Source of the DNA: Chryseobacterium gleum
GTDB taxonomy: Bacteria > Bacteroidota > Bacteroidia > Flavobacteriales_D > Crocinitomicaceae
Length of the DNA stretch: 64,000 nt
NCBI GenBank assembly: GCA_945862165.1
Contig: CAMAXI010000003.1
Location: 124,001-188,000 of the forward strand
Direction of reading: 5' to 3'
Part shown: in pieces, positions 62,059-64,000 of the stretch
Layout: every line of letters starts with the position of its first letter
Numbering within the stretch: position 1 is the first letter of the stretch
The notes under the pieces: model-generated
What the model was told of the DNA's origin: nothing
The model's input: the letters and a program-made list of their open reading frames with translations, nothing else
Databases searched by the model: none
Translations under genes and position numbers: made by a program

Positions 62059-62529
62059 ATGAAAACCCCTATTTTAATTTTCGCACTTTTAAGCTTTTTA
62101 TTTATTTCTTGTGAACGCGAAGGTTCTGGAAATTGTACAGAAACCAATATTAGCACTGCGAACAGATCTAGTCATAATCGTGGAGAAGACTGCACAAAAT
62201 GTCACTCATCAGGCAACGATGGAAATGGATGTTTTTCTATTTGCGGATCTGCTTTTAAAAGCGATAAAACTACACCAATACAAAATGCAGTTATGGTTTT
62301 ATTCTCTAAAGACGAAAATGGAAACATTACAGATGCTAGCAAATCTATTCCAATTGACAAAAGCGGAAACTTTTACACAACCGAAACCATTTCTTTCGCG
62401 GGGAAATATCCGGCAATCATATCCAATGGAGACACTTCGATTATGGGAGGCGCACTAACAAGCAGTGCATCCTGTAATACATGTCATGCTAATAATGGAT
62501 CGCAGGAAGCGATTTATTCGCAGTATTAG
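62059..62529 (+). CDS. Lipoprotein with two CXXCH motifs (putative c-type cytochrome)
   Basis: A 156-residue lipoprotein starting at ATG 62059; MKTPILIFALLSFLFISC has lipobox FISC with Cys18. Two haem-c attachment motifs are present: CTKCH (45-49) and CNTCH (139-143). An extra pair of cysteines lies at CFSIC (58-62). Between the motifs the sequence resembles a small beta-rich domain (QNAVMVLFSKDENGNI, DKSGNFYTTETISFAGKYPAI) like a carboxypeptidase regulatory fold rather than a helical cytochrome. Distal Met or His ligands are not identifiable. It may be an unusual two-haem surface protein or a zinc/Cys-bridged protein with coincidental motifs. Near -7 element TATACTTG at about 62034. Confidence 0.75.
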   Translation: MKTPILIFALLSFLFISCEREGSGNCTETNISTANRSSHNRGEDCTKCHSSGNDGNGCFSICGSAFKSDKTTPIQNAVMVLFSKDENGNITDASKSIPIDKSGNFYTTETISFAGKYPAIISNGDTSIMGGALTSSASCNTCHANNGSQEAIYSQY

Positions 62530-62558
62530 ATTTTGTCTTTTAGGGAGGGTTTAGTGTT

Positions 62559-62649
62559 GGGTGAATCTCGATTCACCCGAACCATTATACACCCTAACCA
62601 TGATACACTAGAATCACGACTCAATATTTGCGGGTTAATCGCGATTAAC
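62559..62649. repeat. Cluster of palindromes with the core AATCnCGATT
   Basis: GGGTGAATC-TC-GATTCACCC (62559-62578) and GTTAATCGCGATTAAC (62634-62649) are perfect inverted repeats sharing AATC-CGATT; a degraded third unit, TAGAATCACGACTC, lies between them at about 62610-62623. They fill the spacer between the convergent lipoprotein and ppx genes and can act as terminators in either direction. Confidence 0.65.
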
Positions 62650-62651
62650 AC

Positions 62652-63548
62652 TTAGGATTGTAAAACCCCTTCTTTTAGCGAACAAGGAGATACCACAATT
62701 TTTTGTATTCCAAGCTGCTGAATCACCCAACGAGTTTTAATCGCGGCAATTGGAGCCATTTTTCGTCGTATAGGAATGATATGCGGGTTTAAATCACGCT
62801 GAGACTGGCTTGACATAATAATCCAATCTAAGGTGCGCACAAAGTCATTTATCGGCAATTCTTCTGTTTCTGTAAAACTTGGAAGTGGTTGTTTGTTTAT
62901 CATTTCATAAAACGTTTCAAAACAACCAGATGCACCAATTAAAGTTTCACAGGATTTTCCTTTCATAAATTCACCCGCACGAGAAGAAATCCATTCTTCC
63001 ACTTTGAAACATTCTTCTGGCGTTAATGGATCACTTAATTCTAATTCTTGAAAAATACGAGAAACACCAATATTTAAGGAAACCAAAGCATCTACTCCAT
63101 AAGGTCCGGCAAAAATAAACTCCGTACTTCCACCACCAACATCCATCACCATGGATTGTTCCGTGAACTCATGCGTCCATTTAACTCCTTCGTAGATATA
63201 ATTTGCTTCTTGCTCACCTGAAATTATTTCGACTTTTACACCAGTTTCTTTTTCAATCAACTGTACGAAATCACGTCCATTGATCGCATCTCGAATTGCA
63301 GAAGTCCCAAAAGCACGAATCTCGTCCACTTCATGACGATCACACATGCTTGCAAAATGTGTCATTGTCTTCACTGCACGTAGGATAGCGTCCGAAACGA
63401 TTACACCATCATTTAATCCACCCATACCGAGTGCTACACCATCTTTTTCTGCATGAATTACTTCTATTTCCACTTTAGAAACATCCGCAATTAACAAATT
63501 GAATGTATTAGTACCTAAATCAATTACTGCAATACGTTTACTATCCAT
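62652..63548 (-). CDS. ppx: Exopolyphosphatase / Ppx-GppA phosphatase
   Basis: A 298-residue Ppx/GppA protein of the short form (only the two actin-like domains). VIDLGTNTFNLLIAD (8-22) is phosphate motif 1, TSAIRDAING (about 96-105) and MVMDVGGGSTEFIF (about 147-160) are motif 2, and LNIGVSRIFQ follows. These enzymes hydrolyse polyphosphate or pppGpp. The C-terminal HD-like domain of E. coli Ppx is absent, as is common in Bacteroidota. Its start overlaps the upstream ABC permease gene by eight bases. Confidence 0.93.
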   Translation of the reverse strand: MDSKRIAVIDLGTNTFNLLIADVSKVEIEVIHAEKDGVALGMGGLNDGVIVSDAILRAVKTMTHFASMCDRHEVDEIRAFGTSAIRDAINGRDFVQLIEKETGVKVEIISGEQEANYIYEGVKWTHEFTEQSMVMDVGGGSTEFIFAGPYGVDALVSLNIGVSRIFQELELSDPLTPEECFKVEEWISSRAGEFMKGKSCETLIGASGCFETFYEMINKQPLPSFTETEELPINDFVRTLDWIIMSSQSQRDLNPHIIPIRRKMAPIAAIKTRWVIQQLGIQKIVVSPCSLKEGVLQS

Positions 63549-64000
63549 TTTTTAACCAAGTGACAAATTGTGTAAGTCTTAGACGATGACCAAATTGAAG
63601 AATTCCATTTTGATATAATCGCCCTGCTATTCTCAATGTAGCAAATGAACTCAGCGCTAAGATAGCAAAAGAAACATAAATCTGATATCCTTCCCCTAAA
63701 GAATAACCTTGCGCTAACTTAACCATACAAACCATTGGCGAGGTAAAAGGAACAAAAGACAAAATATAAGTCAAATCACTTAAGGGGTTTTGCACCGCAT
63801 AATACCCTGCCCATAAAGCTATTATTAGCAATGCCATAATTGGCAATACAAATTGCTGTCCATCATTTTCAGAACCAGAAGTAGCTCCTAATGCAGCAAA
63901 AAAAGTTCCATAAAAAATATAGCCTCCAATAAAAAACAATAAGAAAAAAACTAACATATCTCCAAACTGAATACGGGAATAAATTAATTCGACAAAATCA
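63541..64000 (-). CDS. ABC-2 type transporter permease, C-terminal part (5' end outside window)
   Basis: The frame is open to base 64000 with no stop: DFVELIYSRIQFGDMLVFF precedes the visible ORF. What is present has at least three helices (FFLLFFIGGYIFYGTFFAALGAT, VLPIMALLIIALWAGYYAV, ILSFVPFTSPMVCMVKLAQG) and a final helix before RIAGRLYQNGILQFGHR. This is the end of an ABC-2 permease of the NatB/YhaP type, probably a Na+ or drug exporter subunit with an ATPase gene further upstream. It overlaps ppx by eight bases and is co-transcribed with it. Confidence 0.85.
   Translation of the reverse strand, partial: DFVELIYSRIQFGDMLVFFLLFFIGGYIFYGTFFAALGATSGSENDGQQFVLPIMALLIIALWAGYYAVQNPLSDLTYILSFVPFTSPMVCMVKLAQGYSLGEGYQIYVSFAILALSSFATLRIAGRLYQNGILQFGHRLRLTQFVTWLKNG

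Overview
The window is a 64 kb piece of an AT-rich chromosome from the phylum Bacteroidota, most likely order Flavobacteriales (a Crocinitomicaceae/Fluviicola-like organism would fit, but that level is inference). Evidence seen here: many starts are preceded by the Bacteroidota -7 motif TAnnTTTG; there is a PorX-type REC-PglZ regulator, a DnaE with a fused N-terminal DEDDh exonuclease, a DUF2723/GT117 membrane protein, a DUF2480 protein, and SusC/CarboxypepD_reg-style TonB receptor architecture. No plasmid, phage, IS element, rRNA or CRISPR array was found.

Layout. 1-6.5 kb: end of a deoxynucleoside kinase gene, thiL with a small basic ORF behind it, a methyltransferase plus CE2-like esterase lipoprotein, and an RND/MMPL exporter. 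6.3-7.4 kb: a small Xre regulator divergent from a FISUMP-domain lipoprotein, with three related dyad sites around them. 7.5-13.3 kb: tRNA-Gln, the 1358-residue GT117-like protein, a polysaccharide deacetylase with a terminator-like hairpin inside its first codons, and DUF2480. 13.5-24.4 kb: an AAA/DUF4143 ATPase behind two palindromes, aconitase, a DUF433-DUF5615 toxin-antitoxin-like pair, ald-tsaE, porX, an HD phosphohydrolase, an NAD(P)-binding protein and a MazF pair, with most of the dispersed intergenic repeats lying here. 24.6-35.5 kb: CPA2 antiporter, bioB-bioF, a run of + strand genes (YdcF-like, nitronate monooxygenase-like, DedA, aroE, AlbA_2), rpsF-rpsR-rplI and a queuosine-precursor transporter. 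35.5-40.3 kb: a three-gene MBOAT-DHHW-SGNH/LysM operon that looks like an envelope O-acetylation module. 40.5-50.2 kb: exported proteins (lipoprotein, large zinc metalloprotease, a 1193-residue coiled-coil repeat protein, TonB receptor). 50.4-64 kb: rlmF, an ABC-F ATPase with one degenerate nucleotide site, ndh, pcm, a zeta-like P-loop kinase with a 53-residue partner, dnaE, pirin, a lipoprotein with two CXXCH motifs, ppx and the end of an ABC permease.

Most genes are ordinary chromosomal housekeeping and envelope functions. The accessory flavour comes from small two-gene modules (DUF433/DUF5615, RHH/MazF, zeta-like kinase/small partner, solitary AAA-DUF4143) and from intergenic repeats, two of which supply the last codons and stop of neighbouring genes (bioF, rlmF). 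No single unmistakable new system is visible. The best leads are the kinase/53-residue pair, the palindrome-controlled ATPase, the O-acetylation operon, the 31-residue-repeat protein, the two-CXXCH lipoprotein and the hairpin inside the deacetylase gene. All assignments come from reading motifs by eye; no database search was run.
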